From NCBI RefSeq assembly GCF_902686445.1, contig NC_062213.1, positions 141,072,491-141,136,490 of the forward strand: DNA of 64,000 nt, in the 5' to 3' direction. This document shows positions 11,496 to 22,805 of this stretch, in pieces. The DNA is from Sciurus carolinensis. Its lineage: Eukaryota > Chordata > Mammalia > Rodentia > Sciuridae. Each line of letters starts with the position of its first letter. Positions within the stretch are counted from its first letter, which is position 1. Made by a program: the position numbers and the translations under genes. The notes under the pieces are model-generated. The model saw only the letters and a list, made by a program, of their open reading frames with translations. It was not told the DNA's origin and did not search any database.

Positions 11496-11624
11496 ATTTA
11501 GGAAATATTTAATTTCCTGGAAATTAACAAAAACAAAACAAACAAAAAAGGAACCATGTAAGATATGATTGTGTATCTAAAGAAAAGATCTGAGAGAAAA
11601 AAAAGGAATGCTTTTAACTTTATA

Positions 11625-11825
11625 AAGCAAACCCTATGTATTCCAGATAATGCTCTTCATTTTAAAATTATATCATCTCATTTAGTCTTCAGTGTAAACA
11701 AAGAAGATAAATACCATTATCATGTCCATTTTACAGATGAAGAAACTGAGCATTGTGGATTTGAACCCACACAGTTTGGTTCTAGAAATCATGGGCTGAA
11801 CTATAATGCCACACTTCCTGTTTTG
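11625..11825 (-). mobile_element. MIR SINE, minus strand
   Basis: Reading inverted MIR: 'ttatatcatctcatttagtc', then 'ccattttacagatgaagaaa' with 'ctgag', then 'ggatttgaacccacacag', ending with 'ctataatgccacacttcctg'. The order and spacing are complete, so this is one of the best preserved MIRs here. With the copy at 11375 it forms a divergent pair. Confidence 0.88.
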
Positions 11826-12559
11826 CTAAAAAGAAAGAAAGAAAGAAAAAGTTAAGAAGAATATCTTTTTCCTAAAACCTTGATATCAAATCAGAAGCCT
11901 CTGAGCTGAGAAGAACCTGTATAGCCAACACTTCCCATCTCTCTGGCTAGTGGGTCCTGACTGTAATCACACTGGGCTTCATAAAATACAATGCTTGGAG
12001 CAGGATAAGGATACTAGACACTAGTTCAGCTAGTTTTCTCTTTTGTGGTTTGGAGTGTTGAGAGGAGTGTTTATATAAAGCTCTAGATGTGATCAGACAC
12101 ACTGAGAACTGAAGAAAAAGGAGCAATCAGACTATTCCTAGGACAGACTGTGAAGAAGGTGACATTTGTGTTTGAGGTGCTTAGCTAATAACAGCTCCAC
12201 CACCTCTCCGCATCTTCTCATTGCCCTCCCTGCTCTTGATTTCCTTTTGCCTGTTTCTACCCTGGCCTGCCTGGCTACTTCCTGTCATGTAGAACTGAAC
12301 TCTCTGTCCTTCCTCCCTAAGAACCTAGTCTCAAATTAATTTCCTTCTGAAAGGGATCTAATTAACAAATTTATTGATCCTCCAAGGTGCTAATAACAGA
12401 GATGAAGCAGCGTGCAAACTTTCTTTCCATAAGTACATGCATTTTAACATCTAGTAGGTGGTAGCTTAATTTGCCAATGCTGTTTTAGACATTAACAGTA
12501 ACTGGGGGGAGAGGAAGAATTATCAGGTAGGATATGCGATCCCCCTCAAATCATGCCAA
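11826..12559. other. Unassigned DNA
   Basis: A short (GAAA)-type purine run lies at about 11829-11849. Nothing else here is recognisable to me. Confidence 0.45.
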
Positions 12560-12985
12560 TAGAGCCTACTCTGTCAGACTGGCAGCAAGAGAACGGTGTG
12601 TGGAGGAGAGGGGAAGGGCATCATTGACAGACAAGTGTCACTCTGGTTTTCTTAGGAAAGCAGGTGCCAACTCTTCTCGCCCATCTTGCAGTCAGGGTGG
12701 CGAGGACCAACGAGACATCTGCAGTCTGCTCTGGATTGTTCTTGTGGGTGCTTCCTTTCCTCCTGGTCACTTCCTCTTTCTCCTTTCCTGAAACTGGGAC
12801 ATGGGACAAAAGCAGCCATTGGCCATATTTTGGTAGCTGAGAAGAAATTAATCCTGCACATCTTGGCTGAAACGTTCTGAAACCACTAATCAGCACCAAT
12901 GAGACCTTCCTCTGGCTGTGAATTATGTGGGGGAAAATAAATCTTTTATTTAAGTTACTCTTTTCTCTTTCCTATAGCAGAAAAC
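12560..12985 (+). mobile_element. Possible MLT1-like LTR, plus strand
   Basis: The 3' end, with 'gaaaataaatcttttattta' near 12933 followed by a T- and C-rich stretch and 'agcagaaaaca', resembles the polyadenylation region and end of MLT1-class LTRs. The upstream boundary is uncertain. Overlapping short frames on both strands are not supported as genes. Confidence 0.35.
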
Positions 12986-12987
12986 AC

Positions 12988-13062
12988 TTTTTTTTTTTCC
13001 CCCACTGGGGATTGAATCCAGGTAGGTAAACACTCTACCACTGAGCTTCATCCCTAGTCCAC
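12988..13062 (-). mobile_element. ID-type SINE, minus strand
   Basis: A T-run followed by 'cactggggattgaatccagg' and 'ctctaccactgagcttcatc' is an inverted ID unit. It abuts the end of the possible MLT1-like LTR. Confidence 0.88.
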
Positions 13063-13179
13063 AGTTTTAATTGTTATGCTCTGGCTGCGAAGGGCCAAAG
13101 GCACTTAAAACAGCCTTCCACAAGTACCTTACACTTCCCTGTCTAAAAATACTTAAAGTGCTGCACATCCTACTTGTTA

Positions 13180-13370
13180 AACACCCTCTGCATGGAAGAT
13201 GCTTTGCCAGTGCCACTGGATTCTTACAAGATGGCATGAAGAGGATACTACAAGAATCAAGAGGAGGACACGAAGCTCAGACAGCTTGAGCCATTTGCTT
13301 AAAGTCATAAAGTCAGGAAGTACAGGGGCTGCAAGTAAACTGGGCCTTTTCCCAAAGGGTATGTATGTTT
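13180..13370 (-). mobile_element. MIR SINE, minus strand, diverged
   Basis: 'cgaagctcagacagcttgag', then 'tttgcttaaagtcataaagt' with 'caggaagtacaggggctgca' follows the inverted MIR core ('gaggcacagagaggtt...ttgcccaaggtcacacagctagt'). Confidence 0.5.
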
Positions 13371-13527
13371 TGCTATTTAGCTCTCCTGTCTCACCTCCTA
13401 AGCAGAAATAGAGAGATTGCATTCCTTACTCACTTTGTTCCTACATACTTCATAGTGACATCACACAGGACTATACCCCCAAAGAGAAGTTGGCACATGC
13501 TGGAGTAAAAAATTTTCATTGCTATTA

Positions 13528-16500
13528 TATGATGAATGGATAACAGAAGATATTAGGAAGGAAATTTAAAAATTCTTAGAGGTAAATGAGAACAAAGAAA
13601 CATCATATCAAAATCTCTGGGACACTATGAAAGCAGTACTTAGAGGAAAATTTATTTCATGGAGCGCATTTAATAAAAGAAGTAAAACTCAACAAATAAA
13701 TGACCTAACACTACAGCTCAAAGCCCTAGAAAAGGAAGAACAGACCAAGACCAAAAGTAGTAGAAGACAGGAAATAGTTAAACTCAGAGCTGAAATCAAC
13801 GAAATTGAAACAAAAGAAACAATACAAAAAATTGACAAAATAAATAGTTGGTTCTTCGAAAAAATAAACAAAATTGATAAACCTTTAGCAACACTAACAA
13901 AGAGAAGACGAGAGAAAACCCAAATCACCAAAATTCGGAATGAACAAGGAAATATCACAACAGACACGATTGAAATACAAAACATAATTAGAAGCTATTT
14001 TGAAAATCTATACTACAACAAAATAGAAAATTTCGAAAACATCAACAGGTTTCTAGAGACATATGAATTGCCTAAACTGAACGAGGAGGACATACACAAT
14101 TTAAATAGACCAATTTCAAGTAATGAAATAGAAGGAGTCATCAAAAACCTACCAACAAAGAAAAGTCCAGGACCAGATGGGTTCTCAGCTGAGTTCTACA
14201 AAACCTTTAAAGAAGAGCTCATGCCAATACTTCTCAAAGTATTCCATAAAATAGAAGAGGAGGGAACCCTCCCAAACTCATTCTATGAAGCCAATATTAC
14301 CCTGATACCTAAACCAGACAGAGACACATCGAGGAAAGAAAATTTCAGACCAATATCCTTAATGAACATCGACACAAAAATTCTCAACAAAATTTTAGCA
14401 AATCGCATACAAAAACATATTAAAAAGATAGTGCACCATGATCAAGTGGGTTTCATCCCAGGGATGCAAGGTTGGTTCAACATCAGGAAATCAATAAATG
14501 TAATTCACCATATCAATAGACTTAAAGTCAAGAATCACATGATTATTTTGATAGATGCAGAAAAAGCATTTGATAAAATACAGCACCCCTTCATGCTCAA
14601 AACACTAGAAAAAATAGGGATAGTGGGAACATTCCGTAACATTGTAAAGGCCATCTACGCTAAGCCCATGGCTAATATCATTCTAAATGGTGAAAACTAA
14701 AAGCATTCCCCCTAAAAACTGGAACAAGGCAGGGATGCCCTCTTTCACCACTTCTATTCAATATCGTCCTTGAAACTCTAGCCAGAGCAATTAGACAGAC
14801 CAAAGAAATTAAAGGAATACGAATAGGAAAAGAAGAACTCAAACTATCCCTATTTGCTGATGATATGATTGTATACTTAGAGGAACCAGGAAATTCCACC
14901 AGAAAACTTTTAGATCTCATAAGTGAATTCAGTAAAGTAGCGGGATATAAGATCAATGCACATAAATCTAATGCATTTTTATACATAAGTGATGAATCTT
15001 CAGAAAGAGAAATTAGGAAAACTACCCCATTCACAATAGCATCGAAAAAAATAAAATACTTGGGAATCAATCTCACAAAAGAGGTGAAAGACCTTTACAA
15101 CGAGAACTACAGAACACTAAAGAAAGAAATTAAAGAAAACCTTAGAAGATGGAAAGATCTCCCATGTTCTTGGATAGGAAGAATTAATATTGTCAAAATG
15201 GCCATACTACCAAAAGTGCTATGCAGATTCAATGCAATTCCAATTAAAATACCAATGATGTACCTTACAGAAATAGAGCAAGCAATTATGAAATTCATCT
15301 GGAAGAATAAAAAACCCAGAATAGCTAAAGCAATCCTTGGCAGAAAGAGTGAAGCAGGGGGTATCGCAATACCAGATCTTCAACTCTACTACAAAGCAAT
15401 AGTAACAAAAACGGGATGGTATTGGTACCAAAATAGAAAGGTGGATCAATGGTACAGAATAGAGGACACAGACACAAACCCAAATAAATACAATTTTCTC
15501 ATACTAGACAAAGGGGCCAAAAATATGCAATGGAGAAAAGATTACCTCTTCAACAAATGGTGCTGGGAGAATTGGAAATCCATATGCAACAGAATTAAAC
15601 TAAACCCATATCTCTCACCATGCACGAAACTAAACTCACAATGGATTAAGGACTTCGGAATCAGACCAGAGACCTTGCATCTTATAGAAGAAAAAGTAGG
15701 TCCAGATCTTCAACATGTCGGCTTAGGACCAGACTTCCTCAACAGGACTCCCATAGCACAAGAAATAAAAGCAAGAATCAATAACTGGGATAGATTCAAA
15801 CTAAAAAGCTTTCTCTCAGCAAAGGAAACTATCAGCAGTGCGAAGAAAGAGCCTACAGAGTGGGAGAAAATCTTTGGGAATCATACTTCAGATAGAGCAC
15901 TAATCTCCAGAATCTATAAAGAACTCAAAAAACTCTACACCAAGAATGCAAATAATCCAATCGACAAATGGGCTAAGGAAATGAATAGACACTTCACAGA
16001 AGAAGATCTACAAACAATCAACAAACATATGGAAAAATGTTCAACATCTCTAGTAATAAGAGAAATGAAAATCAAAACCACCCTACGATTCCATCTCACC
16101 CCAATTAGAATGGGGATTATCAAGAATACAAGCAACAACAGGTGTTGGCGAGGATGTGGGGAGAAAGGTACACTCATACATTGCTGGTGGGGCTGCAAAT
16201 TAGTGCAGTCACTCTGGAAAGCAGTGCGGAGGTTCCTTAGAAAACTTGGAATGGAACCACCATTTGACCCAGCTATCCCACTCCTTGGCCTATACCCAAA
16301 GGACTTAAAATCAGCATACTACAGAGATACAGCCACATCAATGTTCATAGCTGCTCAGTTCACTATAGCCAGATTGTGGAACCAACCTAGATGTCCTTCA
16401 ATTGATGAATGGATAAAGAAACTGTGGTATATATATACAATGGAATATTACTCAGCCATAAAGAATGATAAATTTATGGTATTTGCAGGCAAATGGATGA

Positions 16501-16556
16501 AATTGGAGAATATCATGCTAAGTGAGATAAGCCAATCTCAAAAACCAAAGGACTAA
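13528..16556 (+). pseudogene. L1 ORF2 pseudogene (reverse transcriptase and C-terminal domain)
   Basis: ORF2p is the L1 endonuclease and reverse transcriptase that copies L1 RNA into the genome. Here the endonuclease is missing. The upstream block, open from 13570 to 14700, holds the 'SPGPDGF' motif (14164-14184), 'RPISL' (from 14347) and the 'IDAEKAFD' motif, whose first aspartate codon is at 14554. The downstream block is open from 14697 to 16556 and holds the catalytic 'FADD' box (14853-14864) and a CX3CX7HX4C zinc-knuckle-like cluster (16143-16196). The two blocks join if one adenine has been lost in the A-run at 14693-14696, a -1 frameshift between 'ILNGE' and the '[13 protein letters not shown]' region. 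A TAA at 13567 is a second lesion. The methionine at 14865 directly follows FADD and is not a true start. Confidence 0.95.
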
Positions 16557-16590
16557 TGATATCGCTAATAAGTGGATGATGACACATAAT

Positions 16591-16709
16591 GGGGGTGGGA
16601 GGGGTTAGTGTTAGGGTTAGAGTTAGTGTTAGGGAGGGGGGCAAGAATGGAGGAAGGAAGGACTGTATAGAGGGAAAAGAGGGGTGGGAGGGGTGGGGGG
16701 GGAAGGGGA
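16591..16709 (+). repeat. G-rich tracts in the L1 3' UTR
   Basis: Two guanine-rich blocks lie at 16591-16641 and 16680-16709, separated by a purine-rich stretch. The first contains two TTAGGG hexamers (16611-16616 and 16629-16634) among TTAG-like repeats. The second has at least five runs of three or more G with very short spacers, which fits the G-quadruplex pattern. A G-rich polypurine tract is a known feature of mammalian L1 3' UTRs. Confidence 0.85.
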
Positions 16710-16909
16710 AAAATAACAGAATGAATCAAACAACATTACCCTATGTAAATTTATGATTACACAAATGGTATGCCTTTACGCCATGTACAAACAGAGAAAC
16801 AACATGTATCCCATTTGTTTACAATAAAAAAAAACAGAAATTATAAAAGACAAAAAATTTACAATAAAAATGATAATGAAAAACTAAAAAAAAAAAAAGA
16901 ATTTTCATT

Positions 16910-17316
16910 TCTTACAATTAAAAATGATCTTGTCACACTCTTAGGGTTTATTATAAAAATGTCCTACATTCATGGAAAACGTTAGGGTCATGGGTAGTCC
17001 CCCAGTAGACCCTAAAGTTCAGGTAATACTTTGGAAATAGAGTAGGCGATGGGGACTTGAGGAAAATGTATGAAGATGGAGGAAGTATCAAGAATTCTTA
17101 GAACAAGATGTGCATTGTGGTCTTCTGTACTCTTCATCCTAATTTTCTTACACGGTCATCCACCATGCTCTAAATCCCTAACCTCTGGCCCTCATGCGAA
17201 CATTCTGATAAGGATCAAGTGAAGACACGAAAGCAGAGGCATAGCTCCATTGTTGTTCCAAAAGAAGAAAATGTAAGGTGCATACTATCTTTGTAAATAT
17301 GCTTCAAAGCCCTAAC
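16910..17316. other. No recognised feature
   Basis: Unassigned DNA between the L1 target-site duplication and the next SINE. Confidence 0.5.
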
Positions 17317-17322
17317 AATTTA

Positions 17323-17519
17323 ATTTTTTTTTTTTTTTTTGGTATTGGGGATTGAACTCAAGGGTTCTTGACCACTGAGTCACATCCTCAGCCCTATTTT
17401 ATAGGGTCTCACTGAGTTGCTTAGCACCTTGCTTTTGCTGAGGCCGGCTTTGAAGTCAAGATCCTCCTGCCTCAGCCTCCTGAGTCACTGAGATTATAGG
17501 GGTGTGCCGCCACTCCCAG
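17323..17519 (-). mobile_element. B1-ID composite SINE, minus strand
   Basis: A run of about 18 T is followed by 'ggtattggggattgaactca', 'cacatcctcagccc' and an inverted B1 ('tcctcctgcctcagcctcct'). A short 'aattta' occurs at both flanks (17317-17322 and 17520-17525), a weak duplication. Confidence 0.9.
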
Positions 17520-17525
17520 AATTTA

Positions 17526-19744
17526 CATTTTGATCCATCGTTTCACCTACAGACCTTCATCCTAAACAAATAGTTACTGGCATGGGCAAAGGTTTAAAGT
17601 CAAGCTACTTGCCATACAATTTATGTGACAAATACAGCAGGACAATATGAATCTAAAATTTAGAATCATTAAATTTGAATAATTATATTTGAATATTTAA
17701 TTACACAACTTATTTCAACAATGAAATACTAGGCAGTCATCTGGAACTTGACGTATTCTCCTACTGTTTTGTATTGCCAGTCAAAAGGGTAGTATGTGCT
17801 GTATTATGACCTCATATTTGATAAAAAATAATACATGCACACTTATGTATTGAGAATACAATAGATAGACATATGGCAGATGTAAGTGGCAGTTATCTTT
17901 GGGAATTGAGATTTCAGGAATTTATTTCCTTCTTTTGGTTACATTTTCTCACTTTTCTACACTCACCATATATCATTTTTGTCTTAAGAGAAGAAATATT
18001 TAAAATAAAAATAATAAAAACCTATAAGACCCTGCACATACAAATCACATAACAAAGTGAAGTGCTCACTCCTGTACTGCCTATAGATAAATGTCAGAAG
18101 ACTTATTTAGTTTGGTTTAATGGAAGGCATTCTTCTCCCTCTGAAGTTGCTGACTACATAGGGTTGTGATACCCTCTGGGAACTGATTCTGGTTGGAAGG
18201 TATGGTTACCATGTTCTAAGCAGAGGCAGAACCACATGTTTAGCCTTGAATAAAGGGAAGCAGTACTTTTAGGAACACCAAAAACAGCAGCAACATAATG
18301 AATTCAGAGTCTTTTGCATGACCATCCCTAAGATACTAATACCTCAGGAGATGAAGAGTTGGCAGGAATTGCATACTGCAGGAGAGAAGGTGCTCCTGAG
18401 CACCAATCTAAGATTGAAGACTGATGGGTGAAGGATGGGGGAAGTTAGATGTAGGCTGTCATTGTACATATTGTTTTGTATTAAATTATAAATGACATAC
18501 TGTTAATATTTAAATCAGGACAAGAGTATTTTCCTTGTTTCTTTATCATCCCTCTTTCTCTTTACTATGTCAATATCCAAAGTATGTCTAAGTACACCAT
18601 ATTGCCAAGCATATGCATATCTGTAAGTAAACAGCATTGTAAAGATAGCAAGACAAATGGTTTATTAGATTTAATGCCTGATACAGAATTTTAAGTTTGT
18701 TGTCTTCAACCCAAATTTAATATTTTGGGGTTTTGGTACTCATAAGCTTGACAAATCAACTTTCTGTTCTTGAGTTAAGGGCAAATAAAAAGCATTCAGA
18801 AAACTTTATGAACATCAAATGTCAATTGCAACACAAGATTTTGATACAACTGTAAGTAAATCTGAAACATATGGATTGAATTTTTCCTGCAATGTTCTAG
18901 TGTTTAGAAGGAAAATCTGTGCAAAAATGTGTTGTAGGTTTTCTGAAACCCCTAACGTTGAAAAAACATTTTTATTTATTTAGATTTATATGGGACAACC
19001 ATTTTGTACCCTAAGAAACTTAATTAAGTACCAAATTCAATTTGACTCTGCATGGCACAGGAGCCTAAATGAATGAATTCCTCCAGTTCAGTACTAAACT
19101 GTTTTATATATTAAGGTAGGGAATCTTATCATCAATGGAAAAGCTAAGAGATTTCTTTCTGGGTCTAACTACCCCACATATTCTCCATCAACCCCCCCAA
19201 ATCACCTCCAATGAACATTCACTCTAAAAAAGCGATTTGAAAACCTAAACAACCATACCATCTCAGTGAAAAATGTGAGATTGCTAGGAAAACAGCCTCC
19301 ATCCCACAGAAATGCTTGTGTCTCCTCTGTGTACCAGGACTCCTGGTCTTGCTTTCCTATTTTTGGATCGGACCTCAAACTTTTGAGCTTGATTTGACTA
19401 GATTACTTAAAAACACTCGCTAATGTTCCATTATGGAACATTTGGTCTCAGCAGTTCACACTTGCCTGTGGCTCTGCTGGACTGTGGAGAAGATGACAGG
19501 AAAGAGGAAAAGTGGTTGTTCATGTCCTTTGAAGACATCGATTTATTGCTGTATTTTAGAAAGATCTCCTGTCTCAGTTTAGGACTTTTTTCCAAGTTAG
19601 AGATTCATTCCAGGGAATTGATTTAGGACCTCCTTTTATTGTCTTTTTAAAAATGTTAAGTCATTACACATAAACATAAAACAAAAAGCATAAACTTTTG
19701 GTTCAGGTACTCTAGACATTCCATCTTGGGTCTGTTCTTTACTA
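17526..19744. other. Unassigned AT-rich DNA
   Basis: No repeat, long open frame or RNA gene that I recognise. A 67-codon frame at 19423-19626 has no identifiable motif. Confidence 0.45.
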
Positions 19745-19845
19745 GGTGTAGAAACTGGAAGAAGGACCTTAAATTGTGAACTTCACTTTTCTCATTTGTA
19801 AATATGGAAATAACAGAACTTTTTTCACTAAGTCATTTCAAGAAG
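19745..19845 (+). mobile_element. Possible MIR fragment, plus strand
   Basis: 'gaaggaccttaaattgtgaa' followed by 'ttctcatttgtaaatatgga' and 'aataacag' resembles a decayed MIR core. Short and uncertain. Confidence 0.35.
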
Positions 19846-19856
19846 TAATGGAATAT

Positions 19857-20234
19857 GCTGGCCACGGTGGTGCATGCTTATAATCTTAGCTACTGGGGAG
19901 GCCGAGGCAGAAGAATTATAGATCTGAGGCTATCCTTAGCAACTTAGTGAGACCTTCAGCAACTTAGCAGACCCTTTCAAAATAAAAAATGCTGGATCTT
20001 GTTATGGTGGCACACACTTGTAATTCTAGTGCTTCAGGAGGCTAAGGCAGGATGTATCTCAAGTTTGAGGTCATCCTCAGCAATTTATTGAGGCCCTAAG
20101 CAACTTAGTGAGGACTAGTCTCAAAATAATAATAAAAAAAAAATAAATTATTTAAAAGATTGGGATGTAGCTCCTCAGTGGTAAAGGACCTCTGATTCAA
20201 TTGCCAGTACTGCCAAAAAAAAAAAAAAAAAAAT
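19857..20234 (+). mobile_element. B1 monomer plus B1-ID SINE, trimeric unit
   Basis: Two B1-like units ('ggtggtgcatgcttataatc' from about 19866 and 'ggtggcacacacttgtaatt' from about 20005) are followed by an ID unit ('gggatgtagctcctcagtgg', about 20161) and a poly(A) end. The flanks 'taatggaata' (19846-19855) and 'taatgaaata' (20235-20244) match at nine of ten positions, so the whole array probably inserted as one transcript. Confidence 0.88.
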
Positions 20235-20244
20235 TAATGAAATA

Positions 20245-21805
20245 GAATACATTGTTTACCTGACAGAGCCTTTTTCATGAAGAAGCTCATGAATATTATT
20301 TTCTCCTCCTCATTTTTCCTAATTTCCTCATAACTACATTCCATGGCATTTTTGTTCCAATTATGAAATCATCAAACAAATCATCAAAAACAAGTAAAAC
20401 AAAAGCCAATCAAATCATCAAAACAACACCCACTGTCTATTAAAATTTCTCCAACTTTTGATGCTCAGGAATACAGGATGATTATAAAACACCTACTCTG
20501 AAATAAGGACAAATATTCTGATTTTCTTTTCCACAAATTGAGAAACTATTGAAGGATAATTAGAAAGTGAAAAAAGAAAGTTCTCTTTGTCATTCTAAAA
20601 TCAATAAGCACCAGCACTAAAAAGAAAGAGAACAAAATCATATAAATCCAATTACAAAATTTTAAGATGGATATCTTAATGTTTATATACTGGATAAAAA
20701 ATATATGCACTTATTTTTCCAAGACCCCAAATATATTACAAAATTTAAAGACTTTTCTATCAGATGTCAAACACTGGCTTGAAAGATAGTTGCTATTACA
20801 GGCTTTGGGGACTAGGTAAGAAAAAAAAAAAATTAGCCAAGAGAAAGCAATGATTCTGATTAAGTAAATTCCATTGAACTCTTTCTAGTAAGCATTATTC
20901 AGGTCATGAATGCTAATTTGTCCTGCAGGGGGCTGTGGGTAATTACCCAGAAAAACTATCAGCTTTATTGAGTTGCTACAAAACAGTATAACAGTATTAC
21001 TGAATGGTACACTGTAAAGGAAGACAACCTTGATACGTACTCACAGAAGAGGGTATTTTTCTTTCCCCTACTGGGAAGATTTTACAGCCTAGATAGAAAT
21101 GATAATAAGTGGCATTTTGCTTAGAAAAATAAAGACACATCAGTGTCACTTCCTGTTTAATAGTCAAATAAAATTCCTGACATGCAGTGACATGTATCTG
21201 AGAAGTACCACCAAGATACCAGAACAATTTTAGCTTTCTGCATATTTAAAATTGTGTAGAATCAGAACCATCTTAAAAATGAAGCAAATATGGCACATTG
21301 GCGGCATTCCAGCAGCTACTCAGAACTGCTGATGTTACTAAAATCTAGATAATTTAGTCCCATATGGGAATCCATACCACAATTATATTGTCCCTGCTCC
21401 AACACAGCCCTGATTTTGCACTTCTTTAAGCCTGGCTTTTTATAATTTTAATTCCCTTCACCAATAAAGCAATTTGCATTCACGTAGTCTCCCTGGCTAA
21501 GTAAGAAAAAAGAAGAAATCTGTTCCGTGACCTTGGTCTCTTTATAGTTGATTACAAGGAAATTCTCTTCAACTAAACCAATCTCTTGCCTTTTTAAAAT
21601 TGATGTGAAGCATCATACTATAAACTTCCAGAGACTCTGCAGAGTAGGCTGGAACCTCACACAGTAAAATGTAGATGTGTCTAACATCTCCTCATTTGCT
21701 CACTTAGCATGATGAGGTAAAACCCATACTAAGATACACAGACACGTATCAGGGACAACACTCAGGTACTAAAGAGATAGCCTACCCCTTAGGAAAAGAG
21801 AGAGT
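20245..21805. other. Unassigned AT-rich DNA
   Basis: No recognised repeat or gene. A 76-codon minus frame at 20997-21227 has no motif that I know. Confidence 0.45.
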
Positions 21806-21807
21806 GT

Positions 21808-21905
21808 CAGAGATGGAGCTCAGTGGTAGAGTGCTTGCCTAGTGCTTGCATGAGGCCCTGGGTTCAAATCCCGATACAAAACAACAACAACAACAACAAA
21901 AACAA
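21808..21905 (+). mobile_element. ID-type SINE, plus strand
   Basis: 'agatggagctcagtggtaga' and 'gccctgggttcaaatcccga' mark the two box regions. The stretch 'gcttgcctagtgcttgcatg' holds a partial duplication of 'gcttgc' that lengthens the middle. The tail is (CAA)n. Confidence 0.88.
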
Positions 21906-22773
21906 ACTCATAAAATATTGATACTCAAAAAAGTGTTTTTCAACTCCCCACCTTTTATTGAAATAATTTGAAAAATGTGCTTGCTTGATTCACTAAGGCC
22001 TATTCTGACACTTTTTTGTTTAATAAAACAATGATAATTTCCAGAAACTTGTTTTCTCTATAATTTGGTCTAAGTAGTGCCAAAGTCAAATATTCACGTG
22101 ACACATGTTTTTCTTTTGGACTCACCTTGCTTTCCTTAAGAGACAAAGCAGCACACAAGAAACATGTGGAAAGTATAATCATATCAAACAGTTAAACTCT
22201 GATGGAAAAAGAGAGATTATTCACTTTTAAAAATCCCTCGGCCACTTCCTTTCCCCTGCACGAAGAAAATAAAGGTGCAAGTTACCTATAATTATTAACA
22301 GCAATACTTTCAGAAAACTGAAATATTGAAGAAGCAATCCTAAACCTCTTGAACTATTTGTATACGCAAAAGTCTTTGGTCTTCTTCATTTGTGGTTTTA
22401 ACTGAAAGGAAGACAATGGCCCTGAGGTCCAGAGCATTCTATGATTACCTCTTCTAGGAGGATTTCATTCCACGTTTGAAGTGATCAAGCAAGTGTCTGG
22501 CTGTAGCTGAGTTATTTTGTATTGCTTTACATACATCATAATTTTGCTTTGAGGGGTCATAACAGATTTTATTTATTCAAAGAAATTTTGCAAGATCAAG
22601 GAATATCTTCATATAGACTTTGTTTTAGCATGCTCAATCGAATCTAAGAGTTAAAATGTGAAGCTTTGACTGTATTGCGAGTTAATGTGATTAAGCTTGC
22701 AGGACATGCTCTTCATTTACTTTCTTGTGAAAACTTGTATGAACTTGTATATGTTCACATATTAAACCAAGAA

Positions 22774-22805
<32 letters not shown>

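Larger units (their letters stand above)
13521..16899 (+). mobile_element. Young 5'-truncated LINE-1, plus strand
   Basis: This 3.4 kb element keeps ORF2 from just upstream of the reverse transcriptase, a 3' UTR from 16557 with two G-rich tracts, and a poly(A) end at about 16886-16898. A 10-base duplication 'aattttcatt' flanks it at 13511-13520 and 16900-16909. The 5' UTR, ORF1 and the ORF2 endonuclease are absent, as is usual for 5' truncation during target-primed reverse transcription. The long open blocks mark it as the youngest L1 in the window. It cannot retrotranspose by itself. The 3' end is odd: there are two polyadenylation signals 40 bases apart (see findings). Confidence 0.95.

Noticed and set aside
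14865..16556. 563-codon frame read as an independent gene
   Set aside because: Its first methionine follows directly after the FADD motif of L1 reverse transcriptase, and the same frame is open upstream to 14697. It is the back part of a frameshifted ORF2.
16596..16640. Interstitial telomere repeat suggested by TTAGGG words
   Set aside because: The words lie within the L1 3' UTR and are not tandem perfect hexamers, so no telomere fusion or repair event is implied.
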